From positions 1 to 64,000 of the forward strand of contig JAEXFD010000025.1 of the NCBI GenBank assembly GCA_023400405.1: a stretch of 64,000 nt of DNA, written 5' to 3'. Origin of the DNA: Pseudomonadota bacterium (GTDB lineage Bacteria > Pseudomonadota > Alphaproteobacteria > Sphingomonadales > Sphingomonadaceae). Each line of letters opens with the position of its first letter. The stretch's first letter is position 1. The notes beneath the pieces were generated by a model that had not been told where the DNA came from, did not search any database, and saw only the letters and a list, made by a program, of their open reading frames with translations. The position numbers were made by a program, and so were the translations under genes. Shown here piece by piece: positions 40,214 to 49,303 of this stretch.

Positions 40214-42009
40214 GCCCGCGAGACCGCCTCGACGGCGATCATCCGCGCATAGTCGCCCAGCCCCGCCGCGCGCATCGCCGCGACGACGTGGAACAGCCCT
40301 TCGGGCGTCACGCTGGCCCAGTTGGTCGATTGCATCCCGACTGCCGCCAGCAGCGCGACCATCGCCGAATCGCCGCGCTGGCCGGCCTGGTCGATCGCGC
40401 GGGTCCACGCATTGGCCGCGCCGATCGCGACGTCGAACTGCGTCGCGCCGCGCTGGGCGTCGCCTGCGCTGAAACGGCCGAGCCCCGCTAGCCCGGCAAA
40501 GGCAAGCTGCGCCTTGCGCCGCCCCGCGGCATCGCCATAGCCTTCGAAGTCGCCATAACCGCTGGCCCGGTTCGGCGCCGGATCGGCAAGCTCGATCAGC
40601 ACCCAGGCCTCGCTGCCCGGCTTGACCGCCGAGCGCCACTCCATCGCCCGCGCCTCCAGTCCCGCCGAAAGCATCGAGGCGATCAGCCGCTCGGGCTCCT
40701 CGATCTTGGCGTCGGCGGGCACCCAGGAGGCGGCCCGTGCGGTCAGGATCAGTCGGGCATAGCGCCCGCGCGGGCTCGCGGCGCCGTCCCACAGCGAACG
40801 GATCGCCTTGAGCCGATCGTTGACGTCGCTCCCCGTATACGCCGTGCGCAAGTCGCGTGCGACGCGGGCCGCGTCTCCGGCATCATCGCCGTCGGCGATC
40901 TCGCTATACAGGTCGACCAAGCCAGCGCTCGAAAAGACGCCGGCGCTGGCCGCGAGCTCGGCGGCAGCGGCGCGCTTGGCCGGCGCGATCTGCGGCGCCA
41001 GCGCCTGCCAATAGCGCACCTGCGGTGCCGCCGTGGCATAGAGGTCGTCCGGAATATCCTCGCCGCTCGCCGTGGCGAGGCCCCATCGCCAGGCGGTGAG
41101 CCGGGTGATTCCCGCCCATTCGAGCGTCACCGCCCGCCGTCCCTGCGCGCCGGTGCCCAGAATCTTCTCGGACAGCAGGCTGTCGATATCGCTGACCGGC
41201 GTGCCCCAGCGCGCCTGGTCGAGCAATTGTCCCGCCTCGTTGGGCTTGCCGGCAAGTCCGGCGCACATCGCCTTGGCCAAGGCCCAGCCACGCTGGTGAA
41301 TCGCCTGCGCGCCATTCTCGGCGAAGGGGCAGATCTGGCCCGGATCGGCCGTCGCCAGCGCCGTCTGCATCGCCACCTGGAAAAGGCGCGTGGTGTAATT
41401 GTCGACATCGACGTCGTTGATCACGGCCCGCGCAGCATTGGCTTCGCCCATATGCAGCAGCACCCAGGCGCGCTGCGCGGCGAAATCGGCGCCGTTGACG
41501 TGTCGCGGCGTATCGAGCGGCGACATCAGCGCGCGGCGCAGCGCGATCGAGGCCCAGCGCGAGGCGATCGGCGCCTTCAGCCGGTTCAGCAGCACCATCA
41601 GCGTCCGGCCGTCTGCCTTGCCGAAGCCATTGGCCGGGAACGCGGCATTGCCCGCGGCGCGAATGCCGACCCGATCCAGCGAATGGCGTGCGAATTCAGG
41701 CAGCTCATACTTGCTGAGGTCGATTTGCTGCGCGGGCACTTCTGCCGCCGCGACATTGCCCAGCGCCGTGTCGTCGCCCGCAATCGTGTTCCCCGGCGCG
41801 CCGATTGGCGCCGGAATCGGCGCAAGCGGCGTGGTCGGGGCCGGGCGCGGCGCCGCGGGGGACGGCGTGGGGCTCGTCTCGGGCTGGTCGAACCCCGGGG
41901 GCAGCAGCGATTCGGGCTTGTCCTGCTGGCCGATGGCGGGCACCGCCACGCCTGCCAGCAACAGCGCCGCGAGCGCGGCCGCCGATCGCTTAGTTGGCGA
42001 GGTTATCAA
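40210..42009 (-). CDS. large exported alpha-helical protein of unknown function
   Basis: 599 residues from TTG 42009. The signal peptide (AAALAALLLAGVAVPAIGQQ) ends near residue 28. A Pro-rich segment covers 35-75, followed by a long alpha-helical part from about 110 to 599 with alanine-rich helix pairs, like a TPR or SLR-type solenoid, but no repeat is clear enough to name. No catalytic motif seen. It overlaps the upstream 45-residue membrane protein by 20 nt and xerD by 4 nt, so all three are one transcription unit. Probably a periplasmic scaffold; this is inference. Confidence 0.7.
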   Translation of the reverse strand: MITSPTKRSAAALAALLLAGVAVPAIGQQDKPESLLPPGFDQPETSPTPSPAAPRPAPTTPLAPIPAPIGAPGNTIAGDDTALGNVAAAEVPAQQIDLSKYELPEFARHSLDRVGIRAAGNAAFPANGFGKADGRTLMVLLNRLKAPIASRWASIALRRALMSPLDTPRHVNGADFAAQRAWVLLHMGEANAARAVINDVDVDNYTTRLFQVAMQTALATADPGQICPFAENGAQAIHQRGWALAKAMCAGLAGKPNEAGQLLDQARWGTPVSDIDSLLSEKILGTGAQGRRAVTLEWAGITRLTAWRWGLATASGEDIPDDLYATAAPQVRYWQALAPQIAPAKRAAAAELAASAGVFSSAGLVDLYSEIADGDDAGDAARVARDLRTAYTGSDVNDRLKAIRSLWDGAASPRGRYARLILTARAASWVPADAKIEEPERLIASMLSAGLEARAMEWRSAVKPGSEAWVLIELADPAPNRASGYGDFEGYGDAAGRRKAQLAFAGLAGLGRFSAGDAQRGATQFDVAIGAANAWTRAIDQAGQRGDSAMVALLAAVGMQSTNWASVTPEGLFHVVAAMRAAGLGDYARMIAVEAVSRA

Positions 42010-42127
42010 GCGGAACCACCTTCTCCATGCGCACCGGCTCCTTGTGCGATTCGCGACCGGCGAGGAAGAACAGGCCTCCGACGAGCAGGACGAGGACGAC
42101 GATCAGAATGACAAGCGCACGCGGCAT
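41990..42127 (-). CDS. 45-residue single-pass membrane protein
   Basis: MPRALVILIVVLVLLVGGLF is followed by FLAGRESHKEPVRMEKVVPL. One strongly hydrophobic helix with a short charged cytoplasmic or periplasmic tail. The stop overlaps the start of the large exported protein, so they are probably coupled. It lies 72 nt from the divergent aroK gene, whose promoter must be in that gap. No family name; similar mini-proteins occur upstream of this exported protein in relatives as far as I recall. Confidence 0.65.
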   Translation of the reverse strand: MPRALVILIVVLVLLVGGLFFLAGRESHKEPVRMEKVVPLDNLAN

Positions 42128-42199
42128 GAAAGGGTCCGTACCAATGGTTTCGCGGGCCTTTTGCCCGACACCCGGCCTCGCTGTATAGCCCCCGAGACG

Positions 42200-42739
42200 A
42201 TGCTGCAAACTCAGGGCGCCAACACCCGCTGGACGGGCAAGCCGATCGTGCTGATCGGGCTGATGGGCGCCGGCAAGACCACGGTCGGCCGGCGCCTGGC
42301 GCAGCGCATGCACCTGCCGTTCGTCGACGCGGATCACGAGATCGAAGCCGCGGCGGGCATGACCGTCGCCGATATTTTCGAACGGTTCGGCGAGGCGTAT
42401 TTCCGCGATGGCGAACGCCGCGTGATCGCCCGCCTGGTCGATGGCGCCCCCAAGGTGATCGCCACTGGCGGCGGCGCCTTCATGAACGAGGCGACCCGCG
42501 CGCTGATCCTCGGCGAATCGATTGCGGTCTGGCTCGATGCCGAGCCCGCCGTGCTGGCCGAGCGCGTCCGCCGGCGCGACACCCGGCCGCTGCTGCGCGG
42601 TCGCGATCCCAACCAGGTGCTCAGCGAGCTCGCAGCGGTCCGAAACCCCTATTATGCGCTTGCGCCGATCCGCGTGCAGAGCGTAGCCGCGCCGCATGAC
42701 TTTACCGTCGATGAGATCCTGAAGGCCATTCGCGCGTGA
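42200..42739 (+). CDS. aroK: shikimate kinase
   Basis: 179 residues. The P-loop is GLMGAGKTTVG near residue 19. Shikimate contacts are FVDADHEIE (Asp near 44), FERFGEAYFRDGERR near 66 with its Arg, and ATGGGAFM near 90. The LID region RRRDTRPLLRGRDP near 126 binds ATP. It phosphorylates shikimate in the cytoplasm for aromatic amino acid synthesis. The ATG at 42200 is used. The stop overlaps the GTG of aroB, the standard aroKB arrangement. Confidence 0.95.
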   Translation: MLQTQGANTRWTGKPIVLIGLMGAGKTTVGRRLAQRMHLPFVDADHEIEAAAGMTVADIFERFGEAYFRDGERRVIARLVDGAPKVIATGGGAFMNEATRALILGESIAVWLDAEPAVLAERVRRRDTRPLLRGRDPNQVLSELAAVRNPYYALAPIRVQSVAAPHDFTVDEILKAIRA

Positions 42740-43827
42740 CCACCATTCCCGTCGCGCTCGGCGCGCGCAGCTACGACGTGCGGATCGAGGCAGGCCTGCT
42801 CGCCCGCGCCGGCGAGGCGCTGGCACCGTTCGATCGTGGCCGCCGCTGGGCGATCGTCACCGACAGCCATCTTGCACCCCACCTCGCCACGCTTCAGGCC
42901 AGCCTGCCGAACAGCGAGGCGATCGTCCTGCCCGCCGGGGAAGGCACCAAGAGCTGGGCTCAGCTCGAGGCGCTGACCGACCGGCTGCTCACGCTCGGGA
43001 TCGAGCGCAGCGACCATGTCATCGCGCTGGGCGGCGGCGTGATCGGGGACTTGGTCGGCTTCGCGACGTCGGTCCTCAAGCGCGGCTGCAACTTCGTCCA
43101 AGTGCCGACCACGCTGCTCGCCCAGGTCGATAGTTCGGTGGGCGGCAAGACGGCGATCAACACGCGCGCCGGCAAGAACCTGATCGGCGCCTTCCATCAG
43201 CCGAGCGTGGTGCTGATCGATCCGGAGGTGCTCGACACCCTGCCCGCCCGCGAGCTGCGCGCTGGCTATGCCGAAGTGGTGAAATACGGGCTGATCGACG
43301 ATTTCGCCTTTTTCGAATGGTGCGAAGCGAATGCCGCCGCGCTGCTGGCGGGCGATCCGGCGGCGCGCGAATATGCCATCGCGCACTCGGTCGCGGCGAA
43401 GGCGCGGATCGTGGCGGAGGACGAGCGAGAGACGACGGGCACGCGTGCGCTGCTCAATCTCGGCCACACCTTCGGCCATGCGCTGGAGGCGGAAACCGGA
43501 TTTTCTGACAAGCTGCTGCACGGCGAAGGCGTCGCCGCGGGCATGGCCCTCGCCTTCGGCTTTTCGGCCCATAAGGGCCTCTGCGCGCGCCAGGATGCCG
43601 AGCGCGTCTCGGCGCATCTGCGCGCCATCGGACTGCCGGACGGCCTTGCCGCGGCGGCCATCACGGCGTCCGGCGCGCGGCTGGTAGAGCACATGCTGCA
43701 CGACAAGAAGATGGCGGGCGGCACCCTCCCCTTCCTGCTCGCCCGCGGGATCGGCCAGGCCTATCTCGACAAGACGGTCGATCTGCAGGAAGTCGCGGCT
43801 TTCCTCGATTCGCTGCCGCGCGCCTGA
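42736..43827 (+). CDS. aroB: 3-dehydroquinate synthase
   Basis: 363 residues from GTG 42736. NAD-binding motifs are IALGGGVIGDLVGFAT near 95 and FVQVPTTLLAQVDSSVGGKT near 116. Zinc ligands are expected in the conserved Glu of ELRAGYAEVVKYG, His in LNLGHTFGHALEA, and His in LLHGEGVAAGMA, all present. It converts DAHP to 3-dehydroquinate. Coupled to aroK by a 4-nt overlap. Confidence 0.96.
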   Translation: MTTIPVALGARSYDVRIEAGLLARAGEALAPFDRGRRWAIVTDSHLAPHLATLQASLPNSEAIVLPAGEGTKSWAQLEALTDRLLTLGIERSDHVIALGGGVIGDLVGFATSVLKRGCNFVQVPTTLLAQVDSSVGGKTAINTRAGKNLIGAFHQPSVVLIDPEVLDTLPARELRAGYAEVVKYGLIDDFAFFEWCEANAAALLAGDPAAREYAIAHSVAAKARIVAEDERETTGTRALLNLGHTFGHALEAETGFSDKLLHGEGVAAGMALAFGFSAHKGLCARQDAERVSAHLRAIGLPDGLAAAAITASGARLVEHMLHDKKMAGGTLPFLLARGIGQAYLDKTVDLQEVAAFLDSLPRA

Positions 43828-43928
43828 TCCGCAACGGGCCGTCGCACGGACCCGCCATATCGGGGAGCCGTTCCGCCTAACCTGCGTTATGCCGCATTGA
43901 CGGCCGGACGCTTCGATGGTCTGGCCGG

Positions 43929-46019
43929 GTGGGCAATCGCTTTCGGGACGCCATGACAGGGCCAGACTTCGCCACTTCGCTTCACGCCCTGGGGGAGACA
44001 GGCAGGCTGACCGCAGCGATCGGCGCGGACTCTCCGCTCGGTCCCGTTTCGAGCTGGTCAGTGTCGTTGAAGGCCGCGGTGCGCATGCTGCTGCCATCGC
44101 GTGCCGAGATCGTGATGTTCTGGGGCCCGGATTTCTGCGCCCTCTACAACGATGCCTACGCCCCGACGATCGGCGACAAGCACCCGCACGCGCTCGGCCA
44201 GACCGCGCGCATTTGGTGGGGCGAGCTTTGGGACGATCTCGGCCCCTTGCTCGAAGGCGTGCGCAATACCGGCGAGACCTTCTGGGCGAAGGATCGCCCC
44301 TTCTATATCGAGCGCGACGGCGGGCGCGGCGAGACCGTCTATTTCGACATCAGCTATTCGCCGGTGTTCGACGATGACGGTTCGGTCGGCGGCGTGCTCT
44401 GCATCGTCAGCGAGACGACCGCGCGCGTGCTCGCCGAGCGTGAGGCGATCGCCGAACGCAACAAGCTATGGACGCTCGCGCGCGATCCGTTCCTGGTGAG
44501 CGACCGCGACGGCGTCTGGCGCAACGTCAGCCCAGCCTGGACCGAAATCCTGGGGTGGACGGAGGAGGAGTTGGTCGGGCGCACGTCGGAATGGATGGAG
44601 CATCCCGAGGACCGGCACCGCACCCGCAGCGAAGTCGGCGATCTCGCCAGCGGGAACACGACCGTCCGGTTCGAGAACCGCTTCCGTGATCGCGATGGGC
44701 GTTATCACTGGTTCAGCTGGACCGCCGTGCCCGAAGGCGACCTCGTCTATTGCGTCGCGCGTGACATCACAGCCGAGCGCGAGGCCGCCGAGGCGCTCGA
44801 AGCCGCCGAAGACGCGCTGCGCCAATCGCAGAAGATGGAGACCGTCGGCCAGCTCACCGGCGGCGTCGCGCACGACTTCAACAATCTGCTCCAGATCGTC
44901 ACCGGCAATCTCGATCTCCTGCTGCGCAACCTGCCGGCGGACCAGCCGCGCCTCGCCCGGGCCGCCAATGCCGCGATGACCGGCGCCCAGCGCGCCGCCG
45001 TCCTGACCCAGCGGCTGCTCGCCTTTGCGCGCCGCCAGCCGCTCGCGCCCGAACGAGTGGATGCCAATCGCCTCATTGCCGGGATGTCCGATCTGCTCCA
45101 CCGCACGCTGGGCGAAATCGTCGAGGTCGAAGTCGTCCAGGGCGCCCGGCTATGGCCGGTAGAGATAGACGCGAACCAGTTCGAGAACGCACTGCTCAAC
45201 CTCGCGATCAATGCGCGCGATGCGATGCCGGATGGCGGCAAATTGACGATCGAGACGGCGAACACCCATCTCGACACCCATTATGCGGAGGTGGATACCG
45301 AAGTGACGCCCGGCCAATATGTGCTGGTCAGCGTCTCGGATACCGGCGAGGGCATGGACGAGCAGACGCTGACCCGGGCGTTCGAACCCTTCTTCACCAC
45401 CAAGGAGGTCGGCCGCGGCACCGGGCTCGGCCTTTCGATGGTCTATGGCTTCATCAAGCAATCCGGCGGTCACGTCCGCATTTATTCCGAGCCGGGCCAT
45501 GGCACGACGGTGAAAATCTACCTGCCGCGGCTGATGGCGAAGGACGAAGCGGCTCCGGCCCCGCTCGTCGCCGAGCCTGTGCCGCCCGGTGCAGGACACG
45601 AGACGATCCTGGTGTGCGAAGACGATGCCAATGTCCGCGCCTATTCGACCGAGGTGCTGCGTGAACTCGGCTATCGCGTGATCGAGGCTGGGGACGGCCT
45701 CTCGGCACTCGCCGCGCTTGATGCCGAGCCCGGCAGCATCGACCTGCTCTTCACCGACGTGGTACTCCCCCGCGGGATGACCGGCGCGGTGCTCGCCGCC
45801 GAGGCGCAGAAGCGGCGGCCGGATCTCAAGGTGCTGTTCACCTCCGGCTATGCGCGCAACGCCATCGTTCATCACGGGCGCCTGGATCCGGGCGTACAGT
45901 TGCTGCCCAAGCCGTTCACTTATGCCGATCTCGCGGCCAAGGTGCGCGACGTGCTCGATCACAAGGCCGGCGAGCGCGCCGCGACGAATGCGCTCGCCAA
46001 GCCGGTCATCAAGGCCTGA
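43929..46019 (+). CDS. PAS-containing hybrid sensor histidine kinase
   Basis: 696 residues with no transmembrane segment, so probably cytosolic. A PAS-like domain is at about 20-165 (VMFWGPDFCALYNDAYAPTI). A second PAS is at about 178-295 (DPFLVSDRDGVWRNVSPAWT), followed by the HisKA helix GGVAHDFNNLLQIVTGN with His315. The HATPase core is at about 415-535 (NLAINARDAMP, DTGEGMD, GTGLGLSMVYGF). A C-terminal receiver domain (about 560-680) holds phosphoacceptor Asp610 in LLFTDVVLP. Signal unknown. A start at ATG 43953 is an alternative. No response regulator gene is adjacent. Confidence 0.9.
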   Translation: MGNRFRDAMTGPDFATSLHALGETGRLTAAIGADSPLGPVSSWSVSLKAAVRMLLPSRAEIVMFWGPDFCALYNDAYAPTIGDKHPHALGQTARIWWGELWDDLGPLLEGVRNTGETFWAKDRPFYIERDGGRGETVYFDISYSPVFDDDGSVGGVLCIVSETTARVLAEREAIAERNKLWTLARDPFLVSDRDGVWRNVSPAWTEILGWTEEELVGRTSEWMEHPEDRHRTRSEVGDLASGNTTVRFENRFRDRDGRYHWFSWTAVPEGDLVYCVARDITAEREAAEALEAAEDALRQSQKMETVGQLTGGVAHDFNNLLQIVTGNLDLLLRNLPADQPRLARAANAAMTGAQRAAVLTQRLLAFARRQPLAPERVDANRLIAGMSDLLHRTLGEIVEVEVVQGARLWPVEIDANQFENALLNLAINARDAMPDGGKLTIETANTHLDTHYAEVDTEVTPGQYVLVSVSDTGEGMDEQTLTRAFEPFFTTKEVGRGTGLGLSMVYGFIKQSGGHVRIYSEPGHGTTVKIYLPRLMAKDEAAPAPLVAEPVPPGAGHETILVCEDDANVRAYSTEVLRELGYRVIEAGDGLSALAALDAEPGSIDLLFTDVVLPRGMTGAVLAAEAQKRRPDLKVLFTSGYARNAIVHHGRLDPGVQLLPKPFTYADLAAKVRDVLDHKAGERAATNALAKPVIKA

Positions 46020-46083
46020 CCCAACGCACTCGACGCGCCGCCATGCAGTTGCCGTTCATCGCCGATCGGCATAGCAGGAGGCC

Positions 46084-47958
46084 ATGCGCTTCCTGCCCGC
46101 CCTCGCTGCCGCGACGCTGATCGCCGCCCCCGCCGCCGCCCAGACCGGCAAGCCCGCCCCGATCCTCACCGCGCCCGAGGCGAGAGACGCGTGGACCCAT
46201 GCCGAACCCCAGGTCGCGCGCGTGACGAACGTGGCGCTCGATCTCGACGTCGATTTCGCCAGCAAGACCGTGTCTGGCGCGGCGACGCTAGACGTGCTGG
46301 CGGCCAAGGGCGCGAAGCAGATCGTGCTCGACGTCGACGACCTCGCCATCCAGTCGGTCACCTGCCCTAAGGGAAAGCCGCTGCCCTTCACCGTCGGCCC
46401 GCGCGACAAGGATCTCGGCTCGGCCCTCACCGTCGATCTCCGGGGCAACCGGCAGATCGTCATCCACTATGCGAGCAAGCCCGGAGCCTCGGCGCTGCAA
46501 TGGCTCGCGCCCGAGCTGACCGCCGGCAAGAAGCGGCCCTATCTGTTCAGCCAGGGCCAGCCGATCAACAATCGCAGCTGGATTCCCACTCAGGACAGCC
46601 CTGGTATCCGCCAGACCTGGTCGGCGACGATCACCGTGCCTGACGGTTTCGTCGCGGTGATGAGCGGCGAGCGGCTCGACGGCGCCAAGGGCGAACTGGC
46701 CCCGCACCAGAAGCGCCGCTTCCGTTTCCGCATGGACAAGCCGGTGCCGCCCTATCTGATCGCCATGGCGGTGGGCGACCTCGCCTTCAAGCCGACCGGC
46801 CCGCGCTCCGGCGTGTGGTCCGAGCCGGCGATGCTCGATGCCGCCGCCAGCGAAGTCGCCGATGTCGAGAAGATGATCGACGCGGCGCAGAAGCTTTACG
46901 GCCCCTATCGCTGGGGCCGTTACGACATGCTCGTGCTGCCGCCGAGCTTCCCCTATGGGGGCATGGAGAACCCCACCCTCACTTTCCTCACCCCGACGAT
47001 CATCACCGGCGATCGCTCGAACACCGACGTCGTCGCACACGAGCTCGCGCACAGCTGGTCGGGCAATCTCGTGACGAACGCGACCTGGTCCGATTCCTGG
47101 CTCAACGAAGGCTTCACGACCTATTTCGAGAACCGGATCATGGAGGCGGTGTACGGCAAGGAGCGCGCTGCGATGTACGCCGATCTCGATTGGGACGGGC
47201 TGAAGAAGGACATCGCCGATGCGGGCGGGCCGGATGCGGCGACCACCCGGCTACACGGCGATCCCGGCGCCACCTTCGGCCAGCTCGACTATTTCAAGGG
47301 ATCGAACTTCCTGCGGACGATCGAGGCGACGGTCGGCCGTGCCCGCTGGGACGCCTATCTGCGTTCCTATTTCGATCGCCACGCCTTCCAGCCCCAAACG
47401 ACCGCCGGCTTCCTCGCGGATCTGCGCGCAAATCTGATCAAGGGCGACAAGACGCTCGAGGCGAAGCTCAAGCTCGATCGCTGGGCGTATCAGCCGGGCC
47501 TCCCGGACAATGCCGTCCATATCCAGTCGGCGACGCTCGCCGCGGTCGATGCCAAGCTTGCAGCGGTGAAGGCCGGCGGCCCGATCTCGGCGGTGCAGCC
47601 GACCGGCTGGGCGACGCAGCAGTGGCTGCGCTTCCTCAACGGCCTGCCGCGTCAGCAGACACCCTCGCGGCTCAAGGAATTGGACGAGACGCTGGGACTG
47701 TCGAGCTCGGCCAATGCCTATGTCCGCTCGGCCTGGGCCGAGCTGGCTATCGCCAATCGCTACGATCCGGCGGTGCCGTCGATCGAAGCGTTCGTAAACA
47801 AGGTCGGCCGCGGCCTGCTGATCTACCCGATCTACAAGGACCTGATGGCGCAGGGCGATTGGGGCAAGCCGCTCGCCCGCAAATTCTACGAGGAGGCCAA
47901 GGATGGCTATCATCCGACGACCGCCGCCGGAGTCGCGAAGATCGCCGGCGCCGATTGA
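46084..47958 (+). CDS. exported M1-family aminopeptidase
   Basis: 624 residues. The signal peptide ends at APAAAQ near residue 20. The M1 catalytic domain includes the substrate-binding GGMENPTLTFLTP near 295 and zinc site VVAHELAHSWSGN (His319, Glu320, His323), with the third ligand in WLNEGFTTYFEN. The C-terminal helical domain resembles leukotriene A4 hydrolase-type M1 enzymes. It is likely a periplasmic aminopeptidase releasing N-terminal residues from peptides. ATG 46084 has AGCAGGAGGCC upstream, a strong ribosome-binding site. Confidence 0.93.
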   Translation: MRFLPALAAATLIAAPAAAQTGKPAPILTAPEARDAWTHAEPQVARVTNVALDLDVDFASKTVSGAATLDVLAAKGAKQIVLDVDDLAIQSVTCPKGKPLPFTVGPRDKDLGSALTVDLRGNRQIVIHYASKPGASALQWLAPELTAGKKRPYLFSQGQPINNRSWIPTQDSPGIRQTWSATITVPDGFVAVMSGERLDGAKGELAPHQKRRFRFRMDKPVPPYLIAMAVGDLAFKPTGPRSGVWSEPAMLDAAASEVADVEKMIDAAQKLYGPYRWGRYDMLVLPPSFPYGGMENPTLTFLTPTIITGDRSNTDVVAHELAHSWSGNLVTNATWSDSWLNEGFTTYFENRIMEAVYGKERAAMYADLDWDGLKKDIADAGGPDAATTRLHGDPGATFGQLDYFKGSNFLRTIEATVGRARWDAYLRSYFDRHAFQPQTTAGFLADLRANLIKGDKTLEAKLKLDRWAYQPGLPDNAVHIQSATLAAVDAKLAAVKAGGPISAVQPTGWATQQWLRFLNGLPRQQTPSRLKELDETLGLSSSANAYVRSAWAELAIANRYDPAVPSIEAFVNKVGRGLLIYPIYKDLMAQGDWGKPLARKFYEEAKDGYHPTTAAGVAKIAGAD

Positions 47959-47970
47959 GCCGCCGCGCGG

Positions 47971-48582
47971 CTAGTCGAGTGCGAACACGCCGGTCGGCCG
48001 GGTGACCGGACTGTCGGTCTCGGCGAACCGATATTCGGCGAGCATCCGCAGCCGCTCCTGCGGCAGCGGCGCGCGCCAGGGATCGCCTACCAGCACGTCG
48101 ATCCCCGCCGCGCGGCAGCGGGCGAGGAACCCCAACGCACGCTCCGCCAGCCCCGCCTCATAGAACAGGTCCCCCGCCAGCACGAGTTCGACGTCGGGCG
48201 TCTCACCTCCCAGCAGATCGCCCGGCACCGTCTCGATCGCGACGCCATTGGCGATGGCATTGAGGCCGAGCGCCGCCAGCGCATAGCGATCGATGTCCGC
48301 CGCGATCACCGAAGCCGCGCCCGCTCGGGCCGCCGCAATCCCCACCAAACCCGAGCCACAGCCGAGATCGAGCACCCGCCGGCCTTGCACCCATTCGGGC
48401 CGGTCGAGCACGAAGCGCGCCAGGCCCAGCCCGCCGAGCCAATAATAGGCCCAAAAGGGCGTGCCGAAATCCGCATCCGCCGCCGCCAGCCGGGCAAGGC
48501 CGCTGGTCGGAACCGCCTTGTGGAGCACGATCTCGGGAATGCCCGGCACCGGCAGCAGGGGCAGCCGGTCCTGGATGAACAT
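47971..48582 (-). CDS. class I SAM methyltransferase, METTL21/lysine-methyltransferase-like
   Basis: 203 residues. GTPFWAYYWLGGLGLARFVL precedes the SAM motif VLDLGCGSGLVGIAAARAG near residue 70, then AADIDRYALAALGLNA near 94, then AGDLFYEAGLAERAL near 136. The order YYW-G-LA and the D-L-F-Y motif are those of METTL20/21-like protein lysine methyltransferases; E. coli and Agrobacterium members modify electron-transfer flavoprotein or ribosomal proteins. Target here unknown. Start ATG 48582. Confidence 0.8.
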   Translation of the reverse strand: MFIQDRLPLLPVPGIPEIVLHKAVPTSGLARLAAADADFGTPFWAYYWLGGLGLARFVLDRPEWVQGRRVLDLGCGSGLVGIAAARAGAASVIAADIDRYALAALGLNAIANGVAIETVPGDLLGGETPDVELVLAGDLFYEAGLAERALGFLARCRAAGIDVLVGDPWRAPLPQERLRMLAEYRFAETDSPVTRPTGVFALD

Positions 48583-48590
48583 GGGCAGGT

Positions 48591-48923
48591 TCAGGGCGAC
48601 CGCCGCCACGCGATCGCTGCAAGCCATAGCCAGCCGGCGATCAGCGAAGCGCCGCCCAGCGGCGTCACGGCCCCGAGCCAGCGCGGCGCGCCGAGCGCCA
48701 TGGCATAGAGCGTCCCCGCGAAGATCGCGCCGCCGGCAACGAACAGCCAGGCGGGACCCTTGGCCTCCATCCGCACCGCGACCAGCGTCACCACGGCATG
48801 AACGAGCTGGTAATGCCCGCCGGTCCGCAGCCATTCCGCCGCCTCACCGCTCGCACCATGCGCCCCGAACGCCCCCGCCGCCACGGCAAGCGCCCCCGAG
48901 AGCGCGGCGAGAATCGCGACCAT
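48591..48923 (-). CDS. DUF423 family membrane protein
   Basis: 110 residues with four helices. The family opening ALSGALAVAAGAFGAHG is at about residues 7-23, GGHYQLVHAVVTLVAV at 35-50, and TPLGGASLIAGWLWLA at 87-102. An inner-membrane protein of unknown function, widespread in bacteria. It lies 8 nt upstream of the methyltransferase and 2 nt downstream of dgkA on the same strand, so all belong to one transcription unit. Confidence 0.9.
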   Translation of the reverse strand: MVAILAALSGALAVAAGAFGAHGASGEAAEWLRTGGHYQLVHAVVTLVAVRMEAKGPAWLFVAGGAIFAGTLYAMALGAPRWLGAVTPLGGASLIAGWLWLAAIAWRRSP

Positions 48924-48925
48924 CC

Positions 48926-49303
48926 TCACACCCCGATCTCGGCAAGGAAACGCGGTGCGGTCGCGATCACCATCGCTCCGGCGACCGCGCTGGCGGCAAA
49001 GCTCGTCACCAGCACCGCGCCGGCCAACATGTCCTTGGCGACTTTGATCGAGGGGTGAATGCCCGGGTGCAGCAAGTCGATCACCGCCTCCATCGCGGAA
49101 TTGACCAGTTCGAGCGCCAGCACGATCGCACAGCAAACCGCCACCAACCCCCACCACACCGGCGCCGGCCGCAGCACGAGCAAGGCGAGGACCGCAAGCC
49201 CCGCCAGCCGCGCCTGACTGCGAAAACTCGCCTCGCGCGCCCAGCCGGTGCGGATGCCGGCCAGGGCGAAGCCCATCCGCTCGCGGAACGGGCGGCCCTT
49301 CAC
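48926..49303 (-). CDS. dgkA: diacylglycerol kinase
   Basis: 125 residues from a GTG start overlapping the antiporter stop. Three transmembrane helices. The DgkA signature ELVNSAMEAVIDLLHPGIHP is near residue 64, with KDMLAGAVLVTSFAASA after it. The enzyme rephosphorylates diacylglycerol from membrane-derived glycan or lipid turnover. The length and signature match the small trimeric DgkA. Confidence 0.93.
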   Translation of the reverse strand: MKGRPFRERMGFALAGIRTGWAREASFRSQARLAGLAVLALLVLRPAPVWWGLVAVCCAIVLALELVNSAMEAVIDLLHPGIHPSIKVAKDMLAGAVLVTSFAASAVAGAMVIATAPRFLAEIGV

